Assembly (NCBI RefSeq): GCF_002379585.1
Contig: NZ_DFUE01000039.1
Coordinates: 125,234-142,871, forward strand
Origin: Pseudomonas sp. UBA4194
GTDB taxonomy: Bacteria; Pseudomonadota; Gammaproteobacteria; Pseudomonadales; Pseudomonadaceae
DNA length: 17,638 bases
Direction of reading: 5' to 3'
In this document: positions 7,846 to 14,382 of the stretch, piece after piece
How positions within the stretch are numbered: position 1 is the stretch's first letter
Layout of the letters: every line of letters begins with the position of its first letter
Notes under the pieces: generated by a model
The model's database searches: none
Told to the model about the DNA's origin: nothing
What the model saw: only the letters and a program-made list of their open reading frames with translations
Translations under genes and position numbers: made by a program

Positions 7846-7907
7846 TAGAATAGTTTTTTGTAAAATTTAGGCTTCCCGTCTTGGCAAAAAGCTGATAAAT
7901 TTGCGCC
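7846..7907 (+). promoter_or_regulatory. Probable tRNA-Gln promoter with UP-like element and GC-rich discriminator
   Basis: TAAATT at 7896-7901 can serve as a -10, with TTCCCG at 7873-7878 as a poor -35 (17-bp spacer). The predicted start near 7908 follows a GC-rich discriminator (tgcgcccg). An A/T-rich block, 7846-7868, falls at about -62 to -40, where UP elements lie. An UP element, a weak -35 and a GC discriminator are typical of growth-rate and stringently controlled stable-RNA promoters. This is pattern-based inference. Confidence 0.45.
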
Positions 7908-7950
7908 CGTTCTTGCAGAGACCGGTCTCGGTTCTCATCGCAACGGATAC

Positions 7951-8025
7951 AGGGGCGTCGCCAAGCGGTAAGGCAGCAGGTTTTGATCCTGCCATGCGTT
8001 GGTTCGAATCCAGCCGCCCCTGCCA
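7951..8025 (+). tRNA. tRNA-Gln (anticodon TTG)
   Basis: This 75-base gene folds as a normal cloverleaf. The acceptor AGGGGCG pairs with CGCCCCT, with discriminator G and an encoded CCA (8023-8025). The anticodon stem GCAGG/CCTGC (7976-7980/7988-7992) encloses loop TTTTGAT with anticodon TTG at 7983-7985, reading CAA/CAG. GGTTCGAATCC is the T-loop. The first pair is A1-U72, the weak terminal pair glutaminyl-tRNA synthetase favours. The D-arm gccaagcggtaaggc matches bacterial tRNA-Gln. It stands alone, between divergent-side yghU and the convergent aldo/keto reductase gene. Confidence 0.97.
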
Positions 8026-8037
8026 TTTCTTCAAGCT

Positions 8038-8051
8038 GCATCGCTCGATGC
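8038..8051 (+). terminator. Small hairpin after tRNA-Gln, possible weak terminator
   Basis: GCATCG (8038-8043) and CGATGC (8046-8051) are exact inverted repeats with a 2-base gap, followed by cgctttct. The tight loop and poor T-run make it a weak intrinsic terminator at best. It also lies just past the stop of the convergent aldo/keto reductase gene. Confidence 0.25.
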
Positions 8052-8063
8052 CGCTTTCTCGCT

Positions 8064-9008
8064 TCACACCATCTTGCTTGCGTCATCCAATCGGGCCCGT
8101 TGCTCCGAGGAAAACTCGACCGTCAGCGCCACCAGATTATCCTGCAACTGCTCAACCGAACGTGGTCCCAGAATAGGCACCGAGCCATGGCCGGCGGCCC
8201 AGGCAATGGCGACTTGACCGGCGTTGACGCCCAACTGGCTGGCTACATCGATCACAGTATCGAGCACTCGGGTACGTTGCGCCGAATTCTCTGCCTGGAA
8301 CACCCGCCCGCCAAAACCTTCGGCACGGCCTTTCTCGCCATTGCGGTATTTGCCCGTGAGCATGCCACCGCCCAGCGGCGACCAGGTCACCATGCCCAAG
8401 CCCAGGGCCAGGGCGGCGGGAAACAGGTCGCTCTCGGGGTCGCGGTGGACCAGGCTGTGCTCGAACTGCGCGGCGGCAATGGGCACGGCACGGGTGAACT
8501 CGGCAATGGTGGCCGCCTGCGCCAGCCGCCAGGCGGAAAAGTTGGACAGCCCGGCATAGAGGATCTTGCCCGCGCGGGCCAGGTCCTCGAAGCCGCGGAC
8601 GATCTCTTCCATCGGCGTGACGCCGTCGGGATGGTGGACCCAATAAAGGTCGATACGATCGGTACCCAGGCGCTTGAGGCTGGCCTCCACCGAGGCGACC
8701 ATGGCTTTGCGGCTGTTGCCGGTCACCAGGCGATTGGCGTCGGCTGAAGCGCCGTTGGTGTATTTGGTGGCCAGCACGAAGTCTTCACGCCGACCCTTGA
8801 GCAACTGGCCTACGAGGGTTTCGGATTGGCCGAACTGATAGACGTCTGCGGTATCGATGAAGTTGCCGCCTGCTTCGGCGTAGGCGTTGAAGATCTGTGC
8901 GCTGGTGGTGGCGTCGGCGCCGTAGCCCCAGCCGGTGCCGAAATTGCCGGTGCCCAGTGCGACCTGGGAGAGATTTAGGCCGGTTTGGCCGAAGGGGGTG
9001 TAGTGCAT
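8064..9008 (-). CDS. Aldo/keto reductase
   Basis: This 314-aa protein is a cytosolic NADPH-dependent TIM-barrel reductase of the family that reduces aldehydes and ketones. The full catalytic tetrad is visible: Asp52 and Tyr57 in FIDTADVY, Lys82 in LATKY and His125 in DLYWVHHPDG. The cofactor region near the C-terminus includes SVPILGPRSVEQLQDNL. The opening MHYTPFGQTGLNLSQVALGTGNFG is typical of the YajO/Tas-like branch. AGGAGG lies 6 bases before the ATG, a near-perfect ribosome site. A recognisable sigma70 promoter precedes it. The substrate cannot be told from sequence. Its 3' end faces tRNA-Gln 39 bases away. Confidence 0.92.
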   Translation of the reverse strand: MHYTPFGQTGLNLSQVALGTGNFGTGWGYGADATTSAQIFNAYAEAGGNFIDTADVYQFGQSETLVGQLLKGRREDFVLATKYTNGASADANRLVTGNSRKAMVASVEASLKRLGTDRIDLYWVHHPDGVTPMEEIVRGFEDLARAGKILYAGLSNFSAWRLAQAATIAEFTRAVPIAAAQFEHSLVHRDPESDLFPAALALGLGMVTWSPLGGGMLTGKYRNGEKGRAEGFGGRVFQAENSAQRTRVLDTVIDVASQLGVNAGQVAIAWAAGHGSVPILGPRSVEQLQDNLVALTVEFSSEQRARLDDASKMV

Positions 9009-9041
9009 GGGGTGCCTCCTGGATGGGGTAGGTTTTTTTGG

Positions 9042-9071
9042 ATTATGGGTATCATGTTATGGGGCGGTCAA
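9042..9071 (-). promoter_or_regulatory. Sigma70-type promoter of the aldo/keto reductase gene
   Basis: Read on the minus strand, TTGACC (9066-9071) and CATAAT (9042-9047) each match the -35 and -10 consensus at 5 of 6 positions, with an 18-bp spacer. The predicted start is near 9035, about 27 bases before the ATG at 9008. The upstream side abuts palindromic copy B, which begins at 9083. Confidence 0.6.
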
Positions 9072-9082
9072 TTGGGTTTTGT

Positions 9083-9214
9083 GGTGGATGGTCCCCTCAC
9101 CCCAGCCCTCTCCCTGGGGGAGAGGGAGCTAGAAGCAGATCACCTATATCCGTAGCACCCTCGTACTGCTCCCTCTCCCCCAGGGAGAGAGCTGGGGTGA
9201 GGGGACCATCCACC
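9083..9214. repeat. Palindromic repeat family 'PAL', copy B (47-bp arms, 38-bp loop)
   Basis: Arms 9083-9129 and 9168-9214 are reverse complements over 47 bases with one mismatch (an A at 9190 in the right arm). The core tggtcccctcaccccagccc is the same as in copies A and C, but the central ccctgggggag differs from their ccctgagggag. The loop starts tagaagcagatc directly after gggagc, matching copy A read in reverse. Confidence 0.9.
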
Positions 9215-9241
9215 CCCAATCCCCACCCCGCCCAAAGCCAC

Positions 9242-10294
9242 CTACCCCCCATACTCCCCAACCAGCACCGCCATCAACTCACCCGCCGGCATCGCCCTGG
9301 CCCGCAGCGCCTGCTGCCCAGCCCAGAACGGAGAAAATTCATCGCTCCCGGCCTTCGATGCCGCCTCACTCAACTGCTTGCCAGCGTTATAGGCGATGCC
9401 GAAATCGGGCACCAACGGATGGCCTGCCGCACCCACCTCGCGCATGAACCGATTGACCATGCCTCGCGCCGGCCTTCCGGAAATCACTTCGGTCAACGCC
9501 GTGGTCCCCGCGCGTTCGCTGGCCAGCATGCGACGGTAAGCCGGGTTGGCTGCCGATTCCGGACAGAGCACGAACGCCGTGCCCAACTGCGCGGCCACGG
9601 CGCCCATGTCCAGTACTCGGCGAATATCGCCGCCATCCATGAGCCCTCCGGCCGCGATCACCGGAATGTTCAAACCGTTGAGCAGTTGTTCGAGCAACGC
9701 CAGTGTCGGCAACTGAGCATCTGCAGCTTTTGGATCGAATACCCCGCGGTGGCCGCCGGCCTCGATGCCCTGAGCCACGACCACATCCACGCCGGCGGCT
9801 TGAGCGGCCAGCCCCTCCTCAAGCTGAGTGGCGCTGGCGAACAATATGATGCCTGCCGCCTTCAAGGCGTCTATGTACCCTTGCTCGGGCAAGCCCAGGT
9901 GGAAGCTAACGACAGCCGGTCGCTCCTCCAGCAATAACCGCAGCTGCGCCTCGGACCCACGGAATGTGGTGTAAATGTCCTGAATGGCAGCGGGTGCGGA
10001 CTGGCCGAATTCGGCGAAGAAAGGCGCGAGGTGAGTCAGCCAGGCCCGCTCCACCTGTGCATTGGCCACCGAGGGCTGATGACAGAACACGTTGACGTTG
10101 AACGGCTTGGCGGTGAGGGCTCGCAACTGGCGAATCATTTTGCGTGCGGTGTCGATGTCCGCCGCCGCGATGGAGATCGAGCCCAGGCCGCCGGCCTCGC
10201 ACACGGCGGCAGCAAGCGCCGGTGTTGCGGTACCTGCCATGGGCGCCTGAATGATGGGGTGGGCCAGGCCCAGCGAGGTAAACGGATGGCTCAT
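9242..10294 (-). CDS. Nitronate monooxygenase (2-nitropropane dioxygenase family, class I-like)
   Basis: This 350-aa FMN-dependent TIM-barrel enzyme oxidises alkyl nitronates such as propionate-3-nitronate, a detoxification role. Visible motifs are PIIQAPMAG near the N-terminus, AQGIEAGGHRG with the likely catalytic His182, and IPVIAAGGLMDGGDIRRVL followed by GAVAAQLGTAF, which bind the FMN phosphate. MVNRFMREV is in the C-terminal section. I chose the ATG at 10294 because AAGGTG lies about 6 bases upstream and the family begins just before the first strand; an extension to 10324 adds ten unrelated residues. It is cytosolic and probably monocistronic; no clear promoter was recognised in the 146-bp gap upstream. 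Confidence 0.9.
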   Translation of the reverse strand: MSHPFTSLGLAHPIIQAPMAGTATPALAAAVCEAGGLGSISIAAADIDTARKMIRQLRALTAKPFNVNVFCHQPSVANAQVERAWLTHLAPFFAEFGQSAPAAIQDIYTTFRGSEAQLRLLLEERPAVVSFHLGLPEQGYIDALKAAGIILFASATQLEEGLAAQAAGVDVVVAQGIEAGGHRGVFDPKAADAQLPTLALLEQLLNGLNIPVIAAGGLMDGGDIRRVLDMGAVAAQLGTAFVLCPESAANPAYRRMLASERAGTTALTEVISGRPARGMVNRFMREVGAAGHPLVPDFGIAYNAGKQLSEAASKAGSDEFSPFWAGQQALRARAMPAGELMAVLVGEYGG

Positions 10295-10404
10295 GAATGC
10301 ACCTTGGCGAGAGACAGGGAGCATGCGCCAGCTCTGGCCGACGCATCGAGTCGGTACAGTCTAGGTTCAGGGGCGGGGAATGAACAGCGGGGAGGGGGTA
10401 AAGG

Positions 10405-10434
10405 CGCCCCGGAGCATGAGCATGCTCCGGGGCG
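10405..10434 (-). terminator. Strong hairpin after the sugar dehydrogenase gene
   Basis: CGCCCCGGAGCATG (10405-10418) and its exact reverse complement (10421-10434) are separated by two bases, giving a 14-bp GC-rich stem starting 6 bases past the stop of the minus-strand gene at 10441. On the minus strand only cctttacc follows, so the T-tract is poor. It probably ends or stabilises the 3' end of the two-gene operon. Confidence 0.55.
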
Positions 10435-10440
10435 GGTGAC

Positions 10441-11733
10441 TCACTGATTACGCGTGACTCGCCACACCGTATTGGCGAGGTCGTCGGCGATGATCAGTGC
10501 GCCGCGCGGATCCACCGTCACACCGACTGGCCGACCCCGCGTCTTGCCGTCATCACCACGAAAGCCCGTGGCGAAATCCACCGGCTCGCCAGCCGGCCGG
10601 CCGTTGTTGAAGGGCACGAAGATCACCTTGTAGCCCACCGGGTTATCCCTGTTCCAGCTGCCGTGCTCTCCCACGAATACGCCGTCGGCGAACTTCTCAC
10701 CCATTTGCGCAATGGAGAAGTCCACGCCCAGCGCTGCCACGTGAGAACCCAAGCTGTAATCGGGCTTCACCGCCGCCGCCACCTTCTGCGGGTTTTGTGG
10801 CTGCGCGCGAGGGTCGACGTTCTGGCCCCAGTAGCTGTAGGGCCAGCCGTAGAACGCGCCCTCGCGTACCGAGGTCAGGTAGTCCGGCACCAGGTCGGGG
10901 CCCAGTTCGTCGCGTTCGTTGACCACGGTCCACAGTTGCCCTGTGCCGGGCTGGATGGTCAGCGCGGTGGGGTTGCGCAAACCGGTGGCATAGGGCTTGT
11001 GCGCGCCGGTCTGGGCATCGATCTGCCAGACCATGGCGCGGTCGATCTCGACTTCCATGCCGCGTTCGGTGACGTTGCTGTTCGAGCCGATCCCCACGTA
11101 CAGGAAACGCCCGTCTTCGCTCGCCGCCAGGGCCTTGGTCCAGTGGTGGTTGATGGCTGAGGGCAGGTCTGCGAGTTTGGTCGGCTCGCCGCTGGCCTTG
11201 GTCTGGCCGTCGGTGTAGTCGAAGCTCACCAGTGCGTCCTGGTTGGCCACGTACACCTTGCCGTTGGCGAAGGCCAGGCCGTAGGGGGCATTGAGGTTCT
11301 CGGCAAACACCGAGTTGACCTCGTAGGTGCCGTCGCCATTGGCGTCACGCAGCAGGGTCAAGCGGTTGCCGCCTTTGACCTGGGTATTGCCCTGGGCCTT
11401 GATGTAGCTGGCAATGACGTCCTTGGGCTTGAGCTTGGCAGCACTGCCGCCACGGCCTTCGGCCACCAGGATATCGCCGTTGGGCAGCACCAGGGTCTGG
11501 CGTGGAATCTTCAGATCGGTGGCAATCGCGGTGATGCTGAAACCTTCAGGCACAGTAGGTTTCTGCGATCCCCAGGCCACCGGCTCGGCAATCTTCATGC
11601 TCGGCAACAGCCCACGTTGCGGGTCTGGCAATTTCGGGTCCGGGCCACGGGCCTGGGTGCTGTCGGCTTCGCCACCACAGGCGCTCAGCAGCAGCGCCAT
11701 GCTCAAGGCGGTCAGTGCGTTGCAAGGCTTCAT
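10441..11733 (-). CDS. PQQ-dependent sorbosone/sugar dehydrogenase family lipoprotein
   Basis: This 430-aa protein belongs to the six-bladed quinoprotein sugar dehydrogenase family (soluble glucose/L-sorbosone dehydrogenase-like). Residues 1-19 form a lipoprotein signal ending in the lipobox LSAC (Cys19); Gly follows, with no Asp+2 retention signal, so an outer-membrane periplasmic anchor is likely. Blade signatures are PYGLAFANGKVYVAN, NHHWTKALAASEDGRFLYVGIGS (from about 193), GLRNPTALTIQPGTGQLW (about 252), GVFVGEHGSWNR (about 352) and GRPVGVTVDPRGALIIADD near the end. Such enzymes pass electrons from sugar aldehydes through PQQ to the respiratory chain; the substrate here is unknown. The ATG at 11733 overlaps the stop of the upstream DUF2231 gene as ATGA, indicating translational coupling. 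Confidence 0.88.
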   Translation of the reverse strand: MKPCNALTALSMALLLSACGGEADSTQARGPDPKLPDPQRGLLPSMKIAEPVAWGSQKPTVPEGFSITAIATDLKIPRQTLVLPNGDILVAEGRGGSAAKLKPKDVIASYIKAQGNTQVKGGNRLTLLRDANGDGTYEVNSVFAENLNAPYGLAFANGKVYVANQDALVSFDYTDGQTKASGEPTKLADLPSAINHHWTKALAASEDGRFLYVGIGSNSNVTERGMEVEIDRAMVWQIDAQTGAHKPYATGLRNPTALTIQPGTGQLWTVVNERDELGPDLVPDYLTSVREGAFYGWPYSYWGQNVDPRAQPQNPQKVAAAVKPDYSLGSHVAALGVDFSIAQMGEKFADGVFVGEHGSWNRDNPVGYKVIFVPFNNGRPAGEPVDFATGFRGDDGKTRGRPVGVTVDPRGALIIADDLANTVWRVTRNQ

Positions 11734-12158
11734 TTCACACCCCCGGAACGCAGATTGGTCAGCCCGGTCCACGTCGAAACAATGGCCAGCACCGTGACGA
11801 TCACCGACAGGATCAAGCCTGAGGGCATCACCGCCCAGGCGTCCTTGGCATGTTCGAAGGCGTTGATCAGCCCCAGCACGAAGGTCGCCAGCAGCAGCAG
11901 GAAGTACAGCACGGGCCTACCGGCCTTGTGCTCGGCGCGAACCAGATTCACCAACGCAAACAGCAGCGCCAGGCCGCAGAACACCAAGGCCCCAGCGATA
12001 AGCCAGGCGGCGAAGTTGCTCCACTGAATCTGATAGGTCTGGTAATAGGCGATGTCGCTGAACAAGCCGCCAAGAAACAGCGGCACGGTACCGGCCAGCA
12101 AAGTCGCATGCAGCGGGCTTGGCGTGGTGCGGTAGACGGGGTAGGTGGTATCGGTCAC
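11730..12158 (-). CDS. DUF2231 family inner-membrane protein
   Basis: This 142-aa protein is mostly hydrophobic, with four likely membrane helices (about residues 18-36, 48-73, 83-101 and 111-132). It fits DUF2231: a SPLHATLL start to helix 1 and NAFEHAKDAW after helix 3. His17 and His103 lie near helix ends and could be metal or heme ligands, but that is inference. It begins with GTG at 12158, supported by AAGGAG 6 bases upstream. It is the first gene of an operon whose second gene is the PQQ-type lipoprotein (4-base ATGA overlap). This suggests the membrane protein partners with the dehydrogenase, perhaps in electron transfer to quinone. No biochemical role is established for the family. 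Confidence 0.82.
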   Translation of the reverse strand: MTDTTYPVYRTTPSPLHATLLAGTVPLFLGGLFSDIAYYQTYQIQWSNFAAWLIAGALVFCGLALLFALVNLVRAEHKAGRPVLYFLLLLATFVLGLINAFEHAKDAWAVMPSGLILSVIVTVLAIVSTWTGLTNLRSGGVK

Positions 12159-12348
12159 GGCGGCTCCTTATCGATCGGCGATCCATGGCCCTGAGCAAAT
12201 GCTCTAGACCGGGGCTTCGCGCTGACTGCGCATAAGAAATGATCGTGGCGTGCGATTGTTAGTTCATTGCTGTTCGTGTCGAAATATGTGCAGGAGTTTA
12301 CTGCTGACCTGGAGCTAACTTTCGGGCAGGTTCATCTGAAATATCGGG

Positions 12349-12415
12349 TGCAGATCGCGCGAAGGGTAACCCTGATTGGGGACCGGCATGGTCAGGCTGA
12401 TCTGCAGCTGTTTTT
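12349..12415 (+). other. Structured element ending in T5 (candidate terminator or small-RNA 3' end)
   Basis: TGCAGATC (12349-12356) and GATCTGCA (12399-12406) are exact inverted repeats enclosing a second one, CCTG (12371-12374) with CAGG (12393-12396), plus ACC/GGT (12382-12384/12390-12392) around ggcat. After gctg comes TTTTT (12411-12415). A long nested stem followed by Ts on the plus strand suggests the end of a short plus-strand transcript; no promoter or gene for it was identified. Confidence 0.3.
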
Positions 12416-12459
12416 ACCGGCGTGACATTCAGGTTGCCATGTTCGCTTTGTGCAACACC

Positions 12460-12478
12460 CCTCTCCCTGAGGGAGAGG
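12460..12478. repeat. Core-only remnant of the PAL palindrome, possible dctM 3' hairpin
   Basis: CCTCTCCCT and AGGGAGAGG pair perfectly around one G, identical to the centre of PAL copies A and C but without their outer arms. It starts 32 bases past the dctM stop on the minus strand and may serve as the 3' hairpin of the uronate operon. No T-tract follows. Confidence 0.55.
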
Positions 12479-12509
12479 AGTTCAACCGCGGATCGCAGGC
12501 ACCTCGGGA

Positions 12510-13790
12510 TCAGAGCACCACGCTTGGGAGCCAGAGTGAGATGGCAGGAATGTAGGTCACCAGCATCAGCACCAGAAACAGTGCAGCGTAGAACGGCAGC
12601 AATGCCTTGACTGTGGCCTCGATGGTGACTTTACCTACTGCGGCCCCTACGAACAGCACGGCGCCCACGGGAGGGGTAATCAAGCCAATCCCCAGATTCA
12701 CCAGCATGATCATGCCGAAGTGCACAGGGTCCACGCCTACCCCTACGATGACCGGAAGCAGGATCGGCGTAAGGATCAGGATCAGCGGGGCCATGTCCAT
12801 TACCGTGCCCAGCATCAGCAACATCACGTTGATGCACATCAGGATCACGTAGCGGTTGTCTGACAGGGTCAGAAACGCGGTGGTGATCTTCATCGGGATT
12901 TCCATCAGCGTCAGGATGTAGCCGAAGCTGGCGGCGAAGCCGATCAAGATCATCACGATGGAAATGGTTCGAGCTGCGCGGTGCATCAGTTTGGGTAGGT
13001 CGCGCCACTTGTAGTCGCGGTAGATGAACATGGTGACGAAGAACGACCAAAGCACGGCAATGGCGGCCGACTCGGTGGCGGTGAAGATACCCGACAGGAT
13101 ACCGCCAAGAATGATCACCATGGCCATCAGGCCCCACAGTGCCTCGCCGGCGATCTTCAATGCCTGACGCATCGGGATCACTTCACCCTTCGGATAATTG
13201 CGCTTGCGGGCGAAGATCATGCACAGCCCCATCATCACGGCGCTGAGCAGCAGGCCCGGGAAGATCCCGGCCATGAACAGCGAAGCAATGGACACCGTGC
13301 CGCCAGCCGCCAGCGAGTACAGCACCGAGTTATGGCTGGGGGGTGTCAGCAATGCCTGCACCGAACCACTGACGGTGACCGCCGTGGAAAAGTCGCGTGG
13401 GTAGCCCGCACGCTCCATTTCCGGGATCAGCACCGAACCCACCGACGCGGTATCGGCCACCGACGAGCCGGAAATGGCGCCGAAGAAGGTCGAGGCGACG
13501 ATGTTCACCAGCGACAGCCCGCCGCGGACGAAACCCACCAGCACTCCGGCGAATGCCACCAGGCGCCGCGACATGCCGCCTTCGGCCATGATCGCGCCCG
13601 CCAGCACGAAGAACGGAATGGCCAGCAGCGAGAACTTGTTGACCCCGCCCGCCACCTGAATCATCAACGCGTCGAAGGGAATCTCGATCCACCAGGCGCC
13701 GATCAGTGCCGACAGGCCCAGTGCGTAGGCGACCGGCATGCCGATCAGGATCAATGCGATGAAGCTGCCCAACAGTATCAATGCGTCCAT
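12510..13790 (-). CDS. dctM: TRAP transporter large permease (DctM type)
   Basis: This 426-aa protein is the usual size for the large membrane subunit of tripartite ATP-independent periplasmic transporters. It has about 12 hydrophobic helices and conserved DctM blocks: PFFVLAGAIMAEGGMSRRLV, FFGAISGSSVADTASVGSVLIPEM, GYPRDFSTAVTVSG, LTPPSHNSVLYS, FTATESAAIAVLW, and NLGIGLITPPVGAVLF near the C-terminus. It uses the sodium gradient to import the ligand delivered by DctP. Its ATG directly abuts the dctQ stop (TGAATG), and AAGGGG inside the end of dctQ is the ribosome site, so the two are coupled. Last gene of the udh-dctPQM operon. Confidence 0.95.
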   Translation of the reverse strand: MDALILLGSFIALILIGMPVAYALGLSALIGAWWIEIPFDALMIQVAGGVNKFSLLAIPFFVLAGAIMAEGGMSRRLVAFAGVLVGFVRGGLSLVNIVASTFFGAISGSSVADTASVGSVLIPEMERAGYPRDFSTAVTVSGSVQALLTPPSHNSVLYSLAAGGTVSIASLFMAGIFPGLLLSAVMMGLCMIFARKRNYPKGEVIPMRQALKIAGEALWGLMAMVIILGGILSGIFTATESAAIAVLWSFFVTMFIYRDYKWRDLPKLMHRAARTISIVMILIGFAASFGYILTLMEIPMKITTAFLTLSDNRYVILMCINVMLLMLGTVMDMAPLILILTPILLPVIVGVGVDPVHFGMIMLVNLGIGLITPPVGAVLFVGAAVGKVTIEATVKALLPFYAALFLVLMLVTYIPAISLWLPSVVL

Positions 13791-14318
13791 TCACGCGGCC
13801 CCTTCGCTGGCTTCAACGACGTCGAACCGCATTACGCGGCGATGGCTCTGGTCACCCAGGAACAGTTTTTCCAGCACGAAAATGAAGGTGATCACGCCAC
13901 CAATAGGGATCGGCAAGTACGAGATACCCACCCGCAGTGACGGCATTTCACCCACCACCTGATTCCAGGTGTTGGCGCACAGCTTGAAGCCTTTGACGGC
14001 CATGAACGCACAGACGATGGCCATCATGATCTGCACCACGATGGCGGCAATCTTGCGAATATGCGGCGGCATGCGGTCCACCGCCATGCTCACGGCCATG
14101 TGGGCGCCAGCACGGTAGCTGGCCGCGGCGCCGAAGAAGGTGAACACCACCATCAGCAGAATGGCGGTCGGTTCCGGCCAGCTGGAACCACTGCCCAGCA
14201 CGTAGCGGGCGAAGATGCCCCAGGGAATGATCAAGGTCATGATCAACACGGACAGCCCGGCAATGCCGATGCAGACGCGGTAAAGCAGATCATTGAAACG
14301 CAGCACAGTATTTTTCAT
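13791..14318 (-). CDS. dctQ: TRAP transporter small permease (DctQ type)
   Basis: This protein of about 175 aa has four hydrophobic helices and the DctQ hallmark PWGIFARYVLGSGSSWPEPTAILLMVVFTFFGAAASYRAGAHMAVSM early on, and YLPIPIGGVITFIFVLEKLF before the basic C-terminus. It is the small integral subunit that partners DctM. I chose the ATG at 14318 (MKNTVLRFND) because GGTGAT lies at suitable distance; ATG at 14324 and GTG at 14330 are in frame just upstream and cannot be excluded. A GC-rich hairpin lies between the dctP stop and this start. Confidence 0.88.
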   Translation of the reverse strand: MKNTVLRFNDLLYRVCIGIAGLSVLIMTLIIPWGIFARYVLGSGSSWPEPTAILLMVVFTFFGAAASYRAGAHMAVSMAVDRMPPHIRKIAAIVVQIMMAIVCAFMAVKGFKLCANTWNQVVGEMPSLRVGISYLPIPIGGVITFIFVLEKLFLGDQSHRRVMRFDVVEASEGAA

Positions 14319-14337
14319 AGGCATCACCACGGCGGCT

Positions 14338-14362
14338 GGGGGACTGGCTCGCGCCAGCCCCC
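14338..14362 (-). promoter_or_regulatory. Intra-operon hairpin between dctP and dctQ
   Basis: GGGGG (14338-14342) and CTGGC (14344-14348) pair with GCCAG (14353-14357) and CCCCC (14358-14362), leaving one bulged A and a 4-base TCGC loop. No T-tract follows on the minus strand, so it is unlikely to be a full terminator. Its place after dctP suggests an mRNA-stabilising or processing element giving more binding protein than permease. Confidence 0.5.
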
Positions 14363-14382
14363 TGGGGCGTTATCGGACAGGC

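Larger units (their letters stand above)
12159..12509. other. 351-bp gap between the DUF2231 operon and dctM
   Basis: No convincing gene lies here. The left part (12159-12300) must carry the DUF2231 operon promoter on the minus strand, but no consensus promoter is evident. Positions 12349-12415 hold a nested inverted repeat ending in T5 (plus strand), and 12460-12478 a palindromic core like the PAL repeats. Confidence 0.6.

Noticed and set aside
7951..8025. tRNA-Gln as an integration site for a mobile island
   Set aside because: No integrase gene, and no duplicated tRNA 3' end was noticed elsewhere in the window.
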